Below are positions 41,038 through 49,638 of a stretch of DNA of 64,000 nt, piece after piece. Within the stretch, counting starts at the first letter, position 1. Each line of letters opens with the position of its first letter. Under the pieces are notes generated by a model. It worked only from the letters and a program-made list of their open reading frames with translations. It was not told the origin of the DNA and made no database searches. The position numbers and the translations under genes were made by a program. Source of the stretch: Streptomyces venezuelae (GTDB lineage Bacteria; Actinomycetota; Actinomycetes; Streptomycetales; Streptomycetaceae); the NCBI RefSeq assembly GCF_008642315.1, contig NZ_CP029192.1, positions 1,488,001 to 1,552,000 of the forward strand, given 5' to 3'.

Positions 41038-41340
41038 TCAGGGACGGCGCCACTCGTCGCTCCGCAGATGCGAACCGGCCTGGGGTCGGCGCTCGGCGAG
41101 GTCGTCGACGACGTCCGCGGCAGCGGGCAGCCGGGTCAGGTCCATTCGGGCGACGGCGGCGCGCCGTCCGTGCCGGCCCACCTCCTCGGCGGTCCGCTGC
41201 GCACCGTCCTCGTCGCTGTGCCAGGTGATCCCTACGTCCATCCCGGCGGCGGCGAGCCGGACGGCCGTGGCCCGGCCGATGCCGGAGTCCGCGCCGGTGA
41301 CGACGGCCACGCCGGGACCGGATGGGGTGGGGACGGTCAT
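41038..41340 (-). pseudogene. 3'-truncated short-chain dehydrogenase
   Basis: The ATG at 41340 opens a good SDR N-terminus: V-A-V-V-T-G-A-D-S-G-I-G-R-A-T-A-V (cofactor loop T-G-x3-G-x-G), then M-D-L-T-R-L and V-V-D-D-L-A-E-R. It stops after 100 residues, before the N-N-A-G strand and the S-Y-K catalytic residues; a complete SDR has about 250. No continuation was found in the other frames down to 40881. I call it a truncated remnant. Confidence 0.65.
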
Positions 41341-41513
41341 GGAGGCCCTCCTGCTCGTGGAACGGATCACGCGTCGCCCTCCGTCCAGCTTCGGACAGAG
41401 CGCCGCGTGCCGCCTGCCCGCGAGCGCCGGGACACCGGGGAGCGCCCGCCGGGTACCCGGCGCGGACGCCGTCACCCGGAGTCCGGCGGCGCGGAAGGGC
41501 CCGTCGGCCGTGT

Positions 41514-42017
41514 TCAGTCCCGGTCGTCCCGCGCCGACGGCAGGTCCTCGTCGGAGACGATGTGGACCGCGGCTTCCTCGGCGCCGGCCGCGCCGCCGTC
41601 GATGCCCTCGTCGCGGGCGAAGACCTGCTTGTCGACGTCGGTGTGGGCGCCCTCGTCGGGGGCCACCAGACGGCCCGCGCGGTCCTGTCCGGCCTCCGGG
41701 TCCATGGGCTCGCCCTCGCCGTCCGGCAGGTCCCCGATGCCGTCGCGGCCCGGACGCTCCGCGTCGGGCACCTCCTCGTCGGGGACTTCCTGCCGCAGCC
41801 GCTCGTCGAGCGACTCGCCCTCGTGCTGCTCCGCAGCCGTCGTGCCCGTCCTGGTCACGCCGAGCGGCTTCTCCGGCGGCGAGTAGCCCTCGTCGAGCAT
41901 GTCGTCGTACGTGCGCTCGTCCAGCGCGTCCTGCAGGTCAAGCGGCGCCGCGTCCGCCTGCTCCTCGTTGTCGCCGGTGGGCTGGTAGGCGTCGTCCGCC
42001 ATGTTCTGGTCGCTCAT
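41514..42017 (-). CDS. DUF5709 acidic protein
   Basis: 167 residues, about one third Asp/Glu. It contains the conserved blocks of DUF5709 in actinobacteria: Y-D-D-M-L-D-E-G-Y-S-P-P-E-K-P-L-G-V-T, E-Q-H-E-G-E-S-L-D-E-R-L, A-G-R-L-V-A-P-D-E-G-A-H-T-D and G-A-E-E-A-A-V-H-I-V. No signal or membrane segment; likely soluble and disordered. Function unknown. The 173 bp beyond its stop contain the 16-bp palindrome CGCCGGGTACCCGGCG at 41447-41462, perhaps part of a terminator. Confidence 0.8.
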   Translation of the reverse strand: MSDQNMADDAYQPTGDNEEQADAAPLDLQDALDERTYDDMLDEGYSPPEKPLGVTRTGTTAAEQHEGESLDERLRQEVPDEEVPDAERPGRDGIGDLPDGEGEPMDPEAGQDRAGRLVAPDEGAHTDVDKQVFARDEGIDGGAAGAEEAAVHIVSDEDLPSARDDRD

Positions 42018-42124
42018 GACTACCTCGCGCTCGGGGGTCCGTTTTGTCGCGCTCGCCCTCTGATGGTCGCGCACAGCCCTTCGTAGTGCCCGCGACGCAC
42101 TCCCCCAAACGATCAGCCGAGCCG

Positions 42125-42511
42125 TCAGGCCGTGTGCATGATCTGGATCAGGTTTCCGCAGGTGTCGTCGAGGACCGCGACGGTGACGTCGTCCATCTGG
42201 AGCGGCTCCTGGGTGAAGTACACGCCGAGCCCGCGCAGCCGCTCGAACTCCGCGGCGACGTCGTCCACGGCGAAGGCGGCGGCCGGGATGCCGTCCTCGA
42301 CCAGCGCCGCCTTGTACGGCTTCACCGCCGGGTGCCCGTCGGGCTCGAGGAGGAGCTCCGTCCCTTCGGGGTCCTCGGGCGAGACCACGGTCAGCCACCA
42401 GTCCTCGCCGACCGCGACCTTGTTCTTCTGCCGGAAGCCCAGTACGTCGGTGTAGAAGGCCAGGGCCTTGAGCTGATCGTCGACGAATACGCTGGTCAGG
42501 TTGATCCTCAT
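42125..42511 (-). CDS. VOC-family protein
   Basis: 128 residues from an ATG at 42511 that overlaps the ArsR stop (ATGA). The pattern I-N-L-T-S-V-F-V-D-D-Q-L-K-A-L-A-F-Y-T-D (shown in part), E-L-L-L-E-P and D-D-T-C-G-N-L-I-Q-I is that of single-domain VOC proteins with one metal site. Its ArsR partner upstream probably controls it. ArsR-VOC pairs are common in Streptomyces; the substrate is unknown. Confidence 0.85.
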   Translation of the reverse strand: MRINLTSVFVDDQLKALAFYTDVLGFRQKNKVAVGEDWWLTVVSPEDPEGTELLLEPDGHPAVKPYKAALVEDGIPAAAFAVDDVAAEFERLRGLGVYFTQEPLQMDDVTVAVLDDTCGNLIQIMHTA

Positions 42512-42801
42512 GGGGTGCTCTCCGTTGTCTCGGGACCGATCCATCTGGTCATGACGCGTTCGAGGGGGGCCGTGTCGAGGTCGTGGTACTTGTAGCGCCC
42601 CTGGCGCCGCGCGTGGACCAGACCCGCCGATTCCAGCACGGCCAGGTGCTGGCTGACCGCCTGACGCGACAGCGCCGGTCCGGGCCCGGTCAGCAGCCGC
42701 GAGCAGATCTCGAACAAGGTCTGGCCGTCCCTCTCCACGAGCCCGTCGAGGATGCGCCTGCGGGTGGGGTCGGCCAGCGCCTTGAAGACATCCTCATCCA
42801 T
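42508..42801 (-). CDS. ArsR-family winged-helix regulator
   Basis: 97 residues from the ATG at 42801. The typical ArsR start D-V-F-K-A-L-A-D-P-T-R-R-R-I-L-D-G-L and recognition helix A-V-S-Q-H-L-A-V-L are present. No Cys metal site: the only Cys is before the helix, so it is of the non-metal SdpR-like subgroup found with VOC or SRPBCC genes. It is likely to repress itself and the VOC gene. Confidence 0.87.
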   Translation of the reverse strand: MDEDVFKALADPTRRRILDGLVERDGQTLFEICSRLLTGPGPALSRQAVSQHLAVLESAGLVHARRQGRYKYHDLDTAPLERVMTRWIGPETTESTP

Positions 42802-42838
42802 GACCAGAGCATATGCAAGCAGCGACTTGCCTAACAAG

Positions 42839-43564
42839 TCAGTGCCCGGCCCCGATCACCAGCCACCTCGACGGCAGCTCGATGCGCGTGCCGTCGGACG
42901 TGAACTCGGTCGTGGTGAGCGGGAGTTCACCGGAGGCCAGCACCACGAGCCCGGCCGCCTCGACGTACGAGCCCACCGACGCGTCCTCGACCTCGGCGGG
43001 CGCGAGACCGTGCGCGAAGATCGGCGCCAGCTTGGGCGGCGGCCCCGCGGGCCCCTGCGCCAGGCCCATCAGGACGGGCCGCGCCGCCTCCGAGGGCTCC
43101 ACGACGAAGGCGCGGCCGCGCTCGCCGAGCAGCGTGGCGATGCTGTCGAGCAGGGGCTGCCGGTCGGCGGGGTCGCACTGGTGGAGTACGCCCCGCATGT
43201 AGATGTTCGCGTCGCCTATCTCCGCGTGGAGCTGCTCCGCCTCGCTCTTCTCGACGGCGTCGAGCTCCCGGAAGTCGACCTGGTCGGCGGGGTCAGCGCG
43301 CCGGGCGTGTTCGAGGGCGGCGGCCGACAGGTCGACGCCGAGCACGCGCGGGAAACGGTCGGCGAGGAACCGCGTCTGGGTGCCGTTGCCGCAGCCGAGG
43401 TCGACGACAGGAAGACCGACGGCGGTCATGTGCGGTTCGAAGAGCGCGAGATGGAGGCCGGCGGTGAGGATGGGCTCGGCGTCCCAGAAGACCGCCCCCG
43501 GCTCGTCGGGGGCCTCCCGCCAGAACCCTTCCCACGCCGCCCTGTACCGACTCGTGACGCTCAT
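42839..43564 (-). CDS. Class I SAM-dependent methyltransferase
   Basis: 241 residues from the ATG at 43564. SAM-binding motif I is V-V-D-L-G-C-G-N-G-T-Q-T, with the ribose-binding acidic residue in L-G-V-D-L-S. The opening Y-R-A-A-W-E-G-F-W-R-E-A-P resembles thiopurine- and small-molecule-type methyltransferases. Cytoplasmic; substrate not evident. It stands alone: 37 bp separate it from ArsR, and the 144 bp upstream show no gene. Confidence 0.85.
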   Translation of the reverse strand: MSVTSRYRAAWEGFWREAPDEPGAVFWDAEPILTAGLHLALFEPHMTAVGLPVVDLGCGNGTQTRFLADRFPRVLGVDLSAAALEHARRADPADQVDFRELDAVEKSEAEQLHAEIGDANIYMRGVLHQCDPADRQPLLDSIATLLGERGRAFVVEPSEAARPVLMGLAQGPAGPPPKLAPIFAHGLAPAEVEDASVGSYVEAAGLVVLASGELPLTTTEFTSDGTRIELPSRWLVIGAGH

Positions 43565-43708
43565 GTCCGTGCTCCCCGGGGTGCGACGAAGCCGCCGAAG
43601 CCGACGACAAGATCGGTCTACCGCGCTCCGGTCGCACGGACAAGCGCCCGCGCGTTCCTTCACCGTGCATTCGATGCGCCGACGCGAGGGGAGCCGCCGG
43701 CACAGGCC

Positions 43709-46183
43709 CTACCGTCGCGGCAGCGCCAGTTCACACCAGACCGTCTTGCCCGCCCGCGTGCGACTGGTCCCCCACTCCTTCGCGAGACCGCTCACGACAC
43801 GCAGGCCACGCCCGAACTCGTCCGTCGGGCCCGCGCTGAGCAGCGTCGGCAGGGTCTGGTCCTCGTCCTCGACCTCGCACACCAGGACCCCGGAGCGGAC
43901 CATGCGCAGGTCGATCCGGCTGCTGCGGGAGTGGCGCACGACGTTGGTGACGAGCTCGCTGACGACCAGCTCGGCGGTGTCGCCCAGCCCTTCCAGGGAC
44001 CAGCCGCGCAGCTGGGCGCGGACCATGTCGCGGGCCCTGCCCACCTCCGCGGGGTCGACGGCGAGCCGCCAGTGCGCGACGTTCTCGGCCGGGATTCCGT
44101 TGAGCCGCGCCATCAGGAGCGCCACGTCGTCCTTGCGGCCGCCGCGCGTGTTGAGGGCACGGATGATGGTGTCGCAGGCGTCGTCCATGGAGGCGGCGGG
44201 GTGCGCGGCGGACTCGGTGAGCGTGGCGAGGCCGACGCCGATGTCCTCGCCGCGGACCTCGACCAGGCCGTCCGTGCACATCAGCAGCCGGTCGCCGGGC
44301 GCCACGCGCATCGTGACCGACTCGAAGGGCACACCGCCGACGCCGATGGGTGCCCCGGTGGGCAGGTCGAGGAGCTCGCTGCGGCCGTCCGCGGCGCGCA
44401 CCAGGACGGGCGGGATGTGTCCGGCGTTGGCGAGGTACAGCTCGCTCGCGATCGGGTCGTAGACCGCGTACAGGCAGGTCGCCAGGTAGTGCTCGCCGAG
44501 GCGCTGGGCGAGGTCGTCGAGGTTGCGCAGGAGCTGCTCGGGTGGCAGGTCGAGGGCGGCCATGGTCTGCACGGCCGTGCGCAACTGGCCCATCATCGCG
44601 GCCGAGTTGAGGCCATGGCCCATCACGTCGCCGACGACGAGGGCGGTTCTGGAGCCGGGCAGCTTCACCGAGTCGAACCAGTCGCCGCCGACCCGGCCGA
44701 GGAGCGTGCCGGGGAGGTAGCGGGTGGCGATGTCGCAGCCGGGCATCCGGGGCTGGATGTGCGGCAGCATGCTGTCCTGCAGGGTGTCGGCGACGCTCTC
44801 CTGGTACGTGTACATGCGGGCGTTGTCGAGCACGAGGCCCGCGCGGGCGGCCAGTTCGGCGCCGGTGACGCGGTCCATGTCGTTGAAGACCGGCCGCTCC
44901 CGGTGGCGCAGCAGGATCATGAAGCCGAGCACCACGTTGCGCGCCTTGAGCGGGACGACGAGCATCGAGCGGTGGTTGATCAGCGGCCGGATGTCCCGCT
45001 TCTCGAACTGCGAGGCGATGGCATTGCCCATCTCCTCTGAGATGCGGGGCACGAGCACCGGGTCGCCGGACGTCATGCACTGGAAGAACGGCGTGTGGGC
45101 GGGGAACGGCATGGACTCGCCGACCGGCACCACGTCGTCCCAGCGGCCCGGCTCGTCGGTGTGCTCCACCGCGACCCGGTGCCACATCGTGGTCTCGTCC
45201 GGCGGCCCCTCGGGAAAGCCCTCACCGGCGACGACCTGCTCGCGCAGATAGGTGCCCGCGACGTCGGTGAAGCGCGGCACGACCGCCCTGCTGACCTCCA
45301 GGATGGTCCGTGACAGGTCGAGCGACGAGCCGATCCGCCCGCTCACCTCGTTGAGGAATTCGAGGTGCTCGCGCACGGCCGCGTACTCGAGGTCCTCGCC
45401 CTCGTCGTCGACGGCGTCGGGGGCCACCGGGAGCCCTCGGGCGGCGGCCTGCGCGGCGCGCTGCCTGCGCTCCTTGCGTTCGGCCCGGCGGGCGACGCCC
45501 CAGTCCGGGGTGACCGGCACCCGGTCGTGGTGGCTGAACTCCAGGACGGGATAGCCGAGTTCGAGCACCTGGGCGACGATGCGGGCGCTCTCCCCCACGC
45601 TCATGCTCGGCAGGATCTCGGGGAGGCGGCCGGCGAGCTCGTCCGCGCCGGGGAAGTCCGTGTGCAGGGCGAAGCCGGGCGCGATGCGCTCGACCCGCAC
45701 GTCCCGCTCGCTCCGCGCGTTCCGTTCCGTGTCTCCGTCCGGGCCGCTCCCGGGCTCGTCGGCCGCCGCCAGACGCGCGGCGTCCGCCGCGAGCACGAGG
45801 AGCCGCTCGGGTCCCGGCCCGATCAGCGGGTACGCCCACCAGAGCACGTCGACGCGGCAGTCGCCACCGCTCCTCGATCCGGTGAGCCGCGCGCGCCCGG
45901 CGGCCGGGTAGGAGATGCGCCGGTCGAGGGAGGTCTCCAGGTCGGGTCCGAGCCCGTCGAACGCTCCGTAGGACTCGCGGTCCTCGGGGATGGCGCCGTG
46001 CACCGGGAGCAGGTCGCCCACCGGACGGCCGACGGCCTCCTCCTTCTCGTACCCGAAGAGGCGGCGGGCACCGATGCTCCAGTGCGAGACGAGTCCGGCT
46101 CCGTCCACGACGACCACGGCGAGTGGGATGCGGCCGGACGCGGCACTCTGCGTCGGCGGCTCGCCCGGAGTGCCTTGCTCCAT
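43709..46183 (-). CDS. PAS-GAF-PP2C(SpoIIE)-HATPase signalling phosphatase
   Basis: 824 residues. In order: a PAS domain (about 18-110; V-V-D-G-A-G-L-V-S-H-W-S), a charged linker region with a coiled-coil-like stretch near 250, a GAF domain (about 290-450), a SpoIIE-type PP2C domain (about 470-680; V-G-G-D-W-F-D and V-G-D-V-M-G-H-G, both metal sites intact) and a C-terminal RsbW-like HATPase (about 700-820; E-L-V-T-N-V-V-R-H). Such proteins dephosphorylate anti-anti-sigma factors, and the kinase domain may phosphorylate them, so input sensed by PAS/GAF tunes sigma-factor release. Partners are not in this window. Confidence 0.9.
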   Translation of the reverse strand: MEQGTPGEPPTQSAASGRIPLAVVVVDGAGLVSHWSIGARRLFGYEKEEAVGRPVGDLLPVHGAIPEDRESYGAFDGLGPDLETSLDRRISYPAAGRARLTGSRSGGDCRVDVLWWAYPLIGPGPERLLVLAADAARLAAADEPGSGPDGDTERNARSERDVRVERIAPGFALHTDFPGADELAGRLPEILPSMSVGESARIVAQVLELGYPVLEFSHHDRVPVTPDWGVARRAERKERRQRAAQAAARGLPVAPDAVDDEGEDLEYAAVREHLEFLNEVSGRIGSSLDLSRTILEVSRAVVPRFTDVAGTYLREQVVAGEGFPEGPPDETTMWHRVAVEHTDEPGRWDDVVPVGESMPFPAHTPFFQCMTSGDPVLVPRISEEMGNAIASQFEKRDIRPLINHRSMLVVPLKARNVVLGFMILLRHRERPVFNDMDRVTGAELAARAGLVLDNARMYTYQESVADTLQDSMLPHIQPRMPGCDIATRYLPGTLLGRVGGDWFDSVKLPGSRTALVVGDVMGHGLNSAAMMGQLRTAVQTMAALDLPPEQLLRNLDDLAQRLGEHYLATCLYAVYDPIASELYLANAGHIPPVLVRAADGRSELLDLPTGAPIGVGGVPFESVTMRVAPGDRLLMCTDGLVEVRGEDIGVGLATLTESAAHPAASMDDACDTIIRALNTRGGRKDDVALLMARLNGIPAENVAHWRLAVDPAEVGRARDMVRAQLRGWSLEGLGDTAELVVSELVTNVVRHSRSSRIDLRMVRSGVLVCEVEDEDQTLPTLLSAGPTDEFGRGLRVVSGLAKEWGTSRTRAGKTVWCELALPRR

Positions 46184-46291
46184 GGCTCATGCTCCTTCCC
46201 GCGGCAGCGCAAGATCTGAGCCGCCACCAACCACCGTACGGCGGTCGCAGGTTGCCGTGCGGGGCATTGCGGGAATTGGCCCGGACCGCCA

Positions 46292-46333
46292 GGGCACCGG
46301 CGCACGCCCCCATGGGGCGCCCCGCCGGTGCCC
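46292..46333 (-). terminator. Strong two-step hairpin after the MFS fusion gene
   Basis: GGGCACCGGCG (46292-46302) pairs with CGCCGGTGCCC (46323-46333), and inside it CGCCCC (46305-46310) pairs with GGGGCG (46314-46319). It lies just past the stop at 46361 on the minus strand, before the SpoIIE promoter. No T run. Confidence 0.6.
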
Positions 46334-46360
46334 GTCGCCGCGCCCCGCCGCCACAACGCC

Positions 46361-48877
46361 TCAGTCCTCGTGACCGAGCTGCAGGTCCCGCTCCGTGCGG
46401 CCGCCGCCCGCGACCTGGAGGACGGTGGCGACCGGCGGGTAACCCGCCGCGATCACGGTGTACTCGCCCGACGACAGGTCGACGAAGCGGAAGGTGCCGT
46501 CCGCCTGGGTGGTCAGGGTGTCGACGACGTTCCCCGCCGCGTCGAGCAGGGTCACCCGCGCGTCCTCGACGGGCCGTCCGCCGCCGGCGCGGACGGTGCC
46601 GCGCAGCACGGCGCCGCCCGCGAGCTCGACGTCCTGCCGCGTCTCGCGCGAGGCCTGCACGGTGACGGGGAGCGCGGCGGGGCGGAACGCGGGGGCGCTC
46701 GCGGCCAGGGTGTACTCGCCGGCCACCAGCTCCGTGATGACGTAACTGCCCTCGCGCCCGCTGCGGGTGGTGGCGACGACCTCACCGCGGACGTCGGTGA
46801 GGGTGACGGCGGCGTCCCTGACGGGCGTCCCGTCGGCGGTCACCACGGTCCCGGCGAGGCGGCCCGCCCCGCCGAGGACCACGTCGAGCTCGACGGGCCG
46901 CTCCCCGACGGTGACGGTGACGGCCTGCGGCTGGTGCCCGCCGGCCGCGGCGATCAGTACGAACGAACCGGCGCCCGGCGTCGCGAGGGCGTACCGCCCG
47001 TCCTCGCCGCTCGCGCCGCGCCCGATCTGCTGTCCCGCCACGTCGATGAGGGTGAGGGCCGCGCGCGGCACCACGGTGCCGTCGGGGTGCTGCACGGTGC
47101 CGCAGACCGGGACCCCTGCGGTGTACGTCGCCGTGCGGGCCTGCGGGACGGCCCCGGCGGTCGCGGCGTCGGCGGCGGGTGCGTTGGTGGAAGTGGCGCT
47201 GGACAACAGGGGGGTCTCCTTGAGGAAGAAGGCGAGCAGCATGCCGAGGACGAGCACCGGCACCAAGTAGAGGAAGATCCGCGGCATCGCGTCCGCGTAG
47301 GCCTGGATGTAGCCGTCGCGCAGCGGCGCGGGCAGCGTGTGGACGAGCTGCGGGGTGATGGACTCGGCGTCGGGCAGGGCCGCACCGGAGGCGGCGGGGA
47401 GCCGGTCGGCGAGGGCGTCGGCGAGGCGGTCCGCGAAGAGCGTGCCGAAGATCGCGGCGCCCACGCTGCCGCCGATCTGCCGGAAGTAGTTGTTGGCGCT
47501 GGTGGCGGTGCCGAGGTCGGTGGGGCGGACCGCGTTCTGCACGGCGAGCACGAGGACCGGCATGACCAGGCCGATGCCCGCGCCGAGCACCGCCATCCAG
47601 ATGCTGTACTCCAGGCGGGACGTGTCCACTTCGAGGCGCGAGAGCAGCCACATGCCGATGACGGAGAGGACCCCGCCGACGATCGGGTAGATCTTGTAGC
47701 GGCCGGTGTGGCTGATGAGCTGCCCGGAGATGATCGACGCCCCGACGATGCCGCCCATCATCGGCAGCATGAGGAGGCCGGACTCGGTGGCGCTCGCGCC
47801 GTCCACCATCTGCAGGAAGGTCGGCAGGTAACTGGCCGCTCCGAAGAGGGCGATTCCGATGACCATGCCTACAAGACTGGTGATGTTGAAGACCGGATCA
47901 CGGAACAGGCGCAGCGGAATGATCGGTTCTGCCGCGAACTTCTCGGCGACGAGGAAGAGCACGCTCGCCACGACCGCACCGGCGCCGAGCCCGAGGATCA
48001 CACGGTCGCCCCACGCGTACTCGGTCCCGCCCCAACTGGTCAGCAGGACGAGGCAGGTGGAGGCGGCGGCGAGCAGCAGCGCCCCCAGGACGTCGATCCG
48101 GGCCTTCGCGGTGGGCCTCGGCAGCTTCAGGACCAGCGAGACGACGAGGAGGGTGACCAGCCCGAAGGGCACGTTGAAGTAGAAGCACCAGCGCCAGGAG
48201 GCGTGGTCGGTGAAGAAGCCGCCTAGCAGGGGGCCCGCGACCGACGCGAGGCCGAACGCGGCGCCGATCAGGCCCATGTAGCGGCCGCGCTGCCGGGGCG
48301 GCACGATGTCCGCGATGATCGCCTGGACGCCGATCATGAGGCCGCCCGCGCCGACGCCCTGGACCGCGCGGAAGGCGATCAGCTGCTCCATCGTCCGCGA
48401 CCAGCCGGCGAGCGCCGAGCCGATGATGAAGATGACGATCGCGAACTGGAAGACGCCCTTGCGCCCGAAGAGGTCGCCGAGCTTGCCGTAGATGGGCAGG
48501 CCGATGGTGGAGGTGAGCAGGTAGGCGGTGATCGCCCAGGACATCTTGTCGAGGCCGTGCAGCTCACCGACGATCTTCGGGAGCGCGGTGGCGACGATCA
48601 TCTGCTCCAGCGCGGCGAGGAGCAGCGCGAGCATCAGCCCGACGAACACCATCCGGACGCGGCCGGGGCTGAGGTGCTCGGCCGCGGGGGCGTGGGGCGC
48701 GGGTGATGGGTCGGGGGGCGCGGGTGACGCCTCTCCGGAGCCCGGACCGCCCGCCCCGAATTCTGTTCGGCCGTCCCTCCGGCCGTTCGCCCGGCCGTCC
48801 GGCGCCGGGGCCGTGCCGGCCACCTCGTGCTGCCGTTCGTCCTGCTCGGCGACCTGCACCAGCGTCGTCCCGCCCAC
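46361..48877 (-). CDS. DHA2 (EmrB/QacA-type) MFS transporter fused to carboxypeptidase-regulatory-like repeats
   Basis: 838 residues from a GTG at 48877 (GGGGAG upstream). A 70-residue disordered N-terminus precedes 14 membrane helices (about 75-570), with DHA2 motifs [10 protein letters not shown] and [12 protein letters not shown]. About residues 590-835 contain three CarboxypepD_reg/TonB-plug-like beta repeats ([28 protein letters not shown]). The transporter exports drugs or lipids with proton exchange; the extra sandwich domains probably bind cell-wall or transported material. A long inverted repeat sits at its leader. Confidence 0.87.
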   Translation of the reverse strand: MGGTTLVQVAEQDERQHEVAGTAPAPDGRANGRRDGRTEFGAGGPGSGEASPAPPDPSPAPHAPAAEHLSPGRVRMVFVGLMLALLLAALEQMIVATALPKIVGELHGLDKMSWAITAYLLTSTIGLPIYGKLGDLFGRKGVFQFAIVIFIIGSALAGWSRTMEQLIAFRAVQGVGAGGLMIGVQAIIADIVPPRQRGRYMGLIGAAFGLASVAGPLLGGFFTDHASWRWCFYFNVPFGLVTLLVVSLVLKLPRPTAKARIDVLGALLLAAASTCLVLLTSWGGTEYAWGDRVILGLGAGAVVASVLFLVAEKFAAEPIIPLRLFRDPVFNITSLVGMVIGIALFGAASYLPTFLQMVDGASATESGLLMLPMMGGIVGASIISGQLISHTGRYKIYPIVGGVLSVIGMWLLSRLEVDTSRLEYSIWMAVLGAGIGLVMPVLVLAVQNAVRPTDLGTATSANNYFRQIGGSVGAAIFGTLFADRLADALADRLPAASGAALPDAESITPQLVHTLPAPLRDGYIQAYADAMPRIFLYLVPVLVLGMLLAFFLKETPLLSSATSTNAPAADAATAGAVPQARTATYTAGVPVCGTVQHPDGTVVPRAALTLIDVAGQQIGRGASGEDGRYALATPGAGSFVLIAAAGGHQPQAVTVTVGERPVELDVVLGGAGRLAGTVVTADGTPVRDAAVTLTDVRGEVVATTRSGREGSYVITELVAGEYTLAASAPAFRPAALPVTVQASRETRQDVELAGGAVLRGTVRAGGGRPVEDARVTLLDAAGNVVDTLTTQADGTFRFVDLSSGEYTVIAAGYPPVATVLQVAGGGRTERDLQLGHED

Positions 48878-48888
48878 GTACTGCTCCC

Positions 48889-48950
48889 CTCGTCGCGCTT
48901 GCGCCGCCCATTTCTCGCATTACGCGACAACTGGGAGCAAGCGCGACGAG
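48889..48950 (-). promoter_or_regulatory. Nested inverted repeat in the leader of the MFS fusion gene
   Basis: CTCGTCGCGCTTGC (48889-48902) and GCAAGCGCGACGAG (48937-48950) are a perfect 14-bp inverted repeat around 34 nt. Inside lie CCCA/TGGG (48907-48910, 48932-48935) and TCGC/GCGA (48915-48918, 48924-48927). The outer arm reaches the ribosome-binding site of the gene starting at 48877. It may be an RNA hairpin controlling translation or an extended repressor operator. The rest of 48951-49098 shows no gene; a weak hairpin, GGCGGG..CCCGCC, lies at 49067-49087. Confidence 0.5.
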
Positions 48951-49098
48951 TCGGCGTCGTGTGGGGCCTCGCGGGCGTATGCGCCGGTCGGAGCCCTACG
49001 GCGTACAACGGAGCCGAACAGAAAACCACTCGAAACGGTGAGCGTGACAACAACCCTGATGGCCTAGGCGGGAGTTGGCCGCCCGCCCGTCGTGGGAA

Positions 49099-49542
49099 CT
49101 ACTTCTCCACCTCGGCGGCGAGGTTGGCGAGCACGGTGTCGTAGATGCGCCCGAGGCCCTTGGGCGCGAAGGTCTTCTCGAAGAAGCCGCCGATGCCGCC
49201 CGCGCCGTTCCACACGGTGGTGACGACCACGCGGGACTTGCCCTCGCCCGCCGGGGTCACCGTCCAGGTCGTGACCATGGAGGAGTTGCGGTCCTTCTCG
49301 ACCAGCTCGCCGTCGGTGGGCTCGCTGACCTCCAGGAGGCAGTCGCGGATGCGCTTGCTGGTGGCCTGCAGCTTCCACTGGACGAGGGTGCCTTCTCCGT
49401 CGCCGCCCTCGCGCACCTCGTACTCGCTGAAGTGCTCCGAAAGGAGCTTCTCCCGCGTGCCGTTGTAGTCGGCCAGCGCGTCGAAGACATCGTCCGGCTG
49501 CGCCGTGATGATCCGCTCGGTGACCGCCTCGACCTGCGCCAT
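49099..49542 (-). CDS. SRPBCC-family (polyketide cyclase/START-like) protein
   Basis: 147 residues from the ATG at 49542 (GGAGGAAG upstream). The helix-grip fold pattern is present: V-E-A-V-T-E-R-I-I-T-A-Q-P-D-D-V-F-D-A-L at the start and a long C-terminal helix, T-F-A-P-K-G-L-G-R-I-Y-D. The cavity could bind a hydrophobic ligand. No neighbour tells which one. Monocistronic. Confidence 0.8.
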   Translation of the reverse strand: MAQVEAVTERIITAQPDDVFDALADYNGTREKLLSEHFSEYEVREGGDGEGTLVQWKLQATSKRIRDCLLEVSEPTDGELVEKDRNSSMVTTWTVTPAGEGKSRVVVTTVWNGAGGIGGFFEKTFAPKGLGRIYDTVLANLAAEVEK

Positions 49543-49638
49543 TGCACTTCCTCCAGCAGTTGTGACTCGGGGGCTTCGCGGAAAGCCAACCACCCGGTGC
49601 ACCGGCCTCCCAAATCGGGTCCCCGGCAAGGGGCGCGC

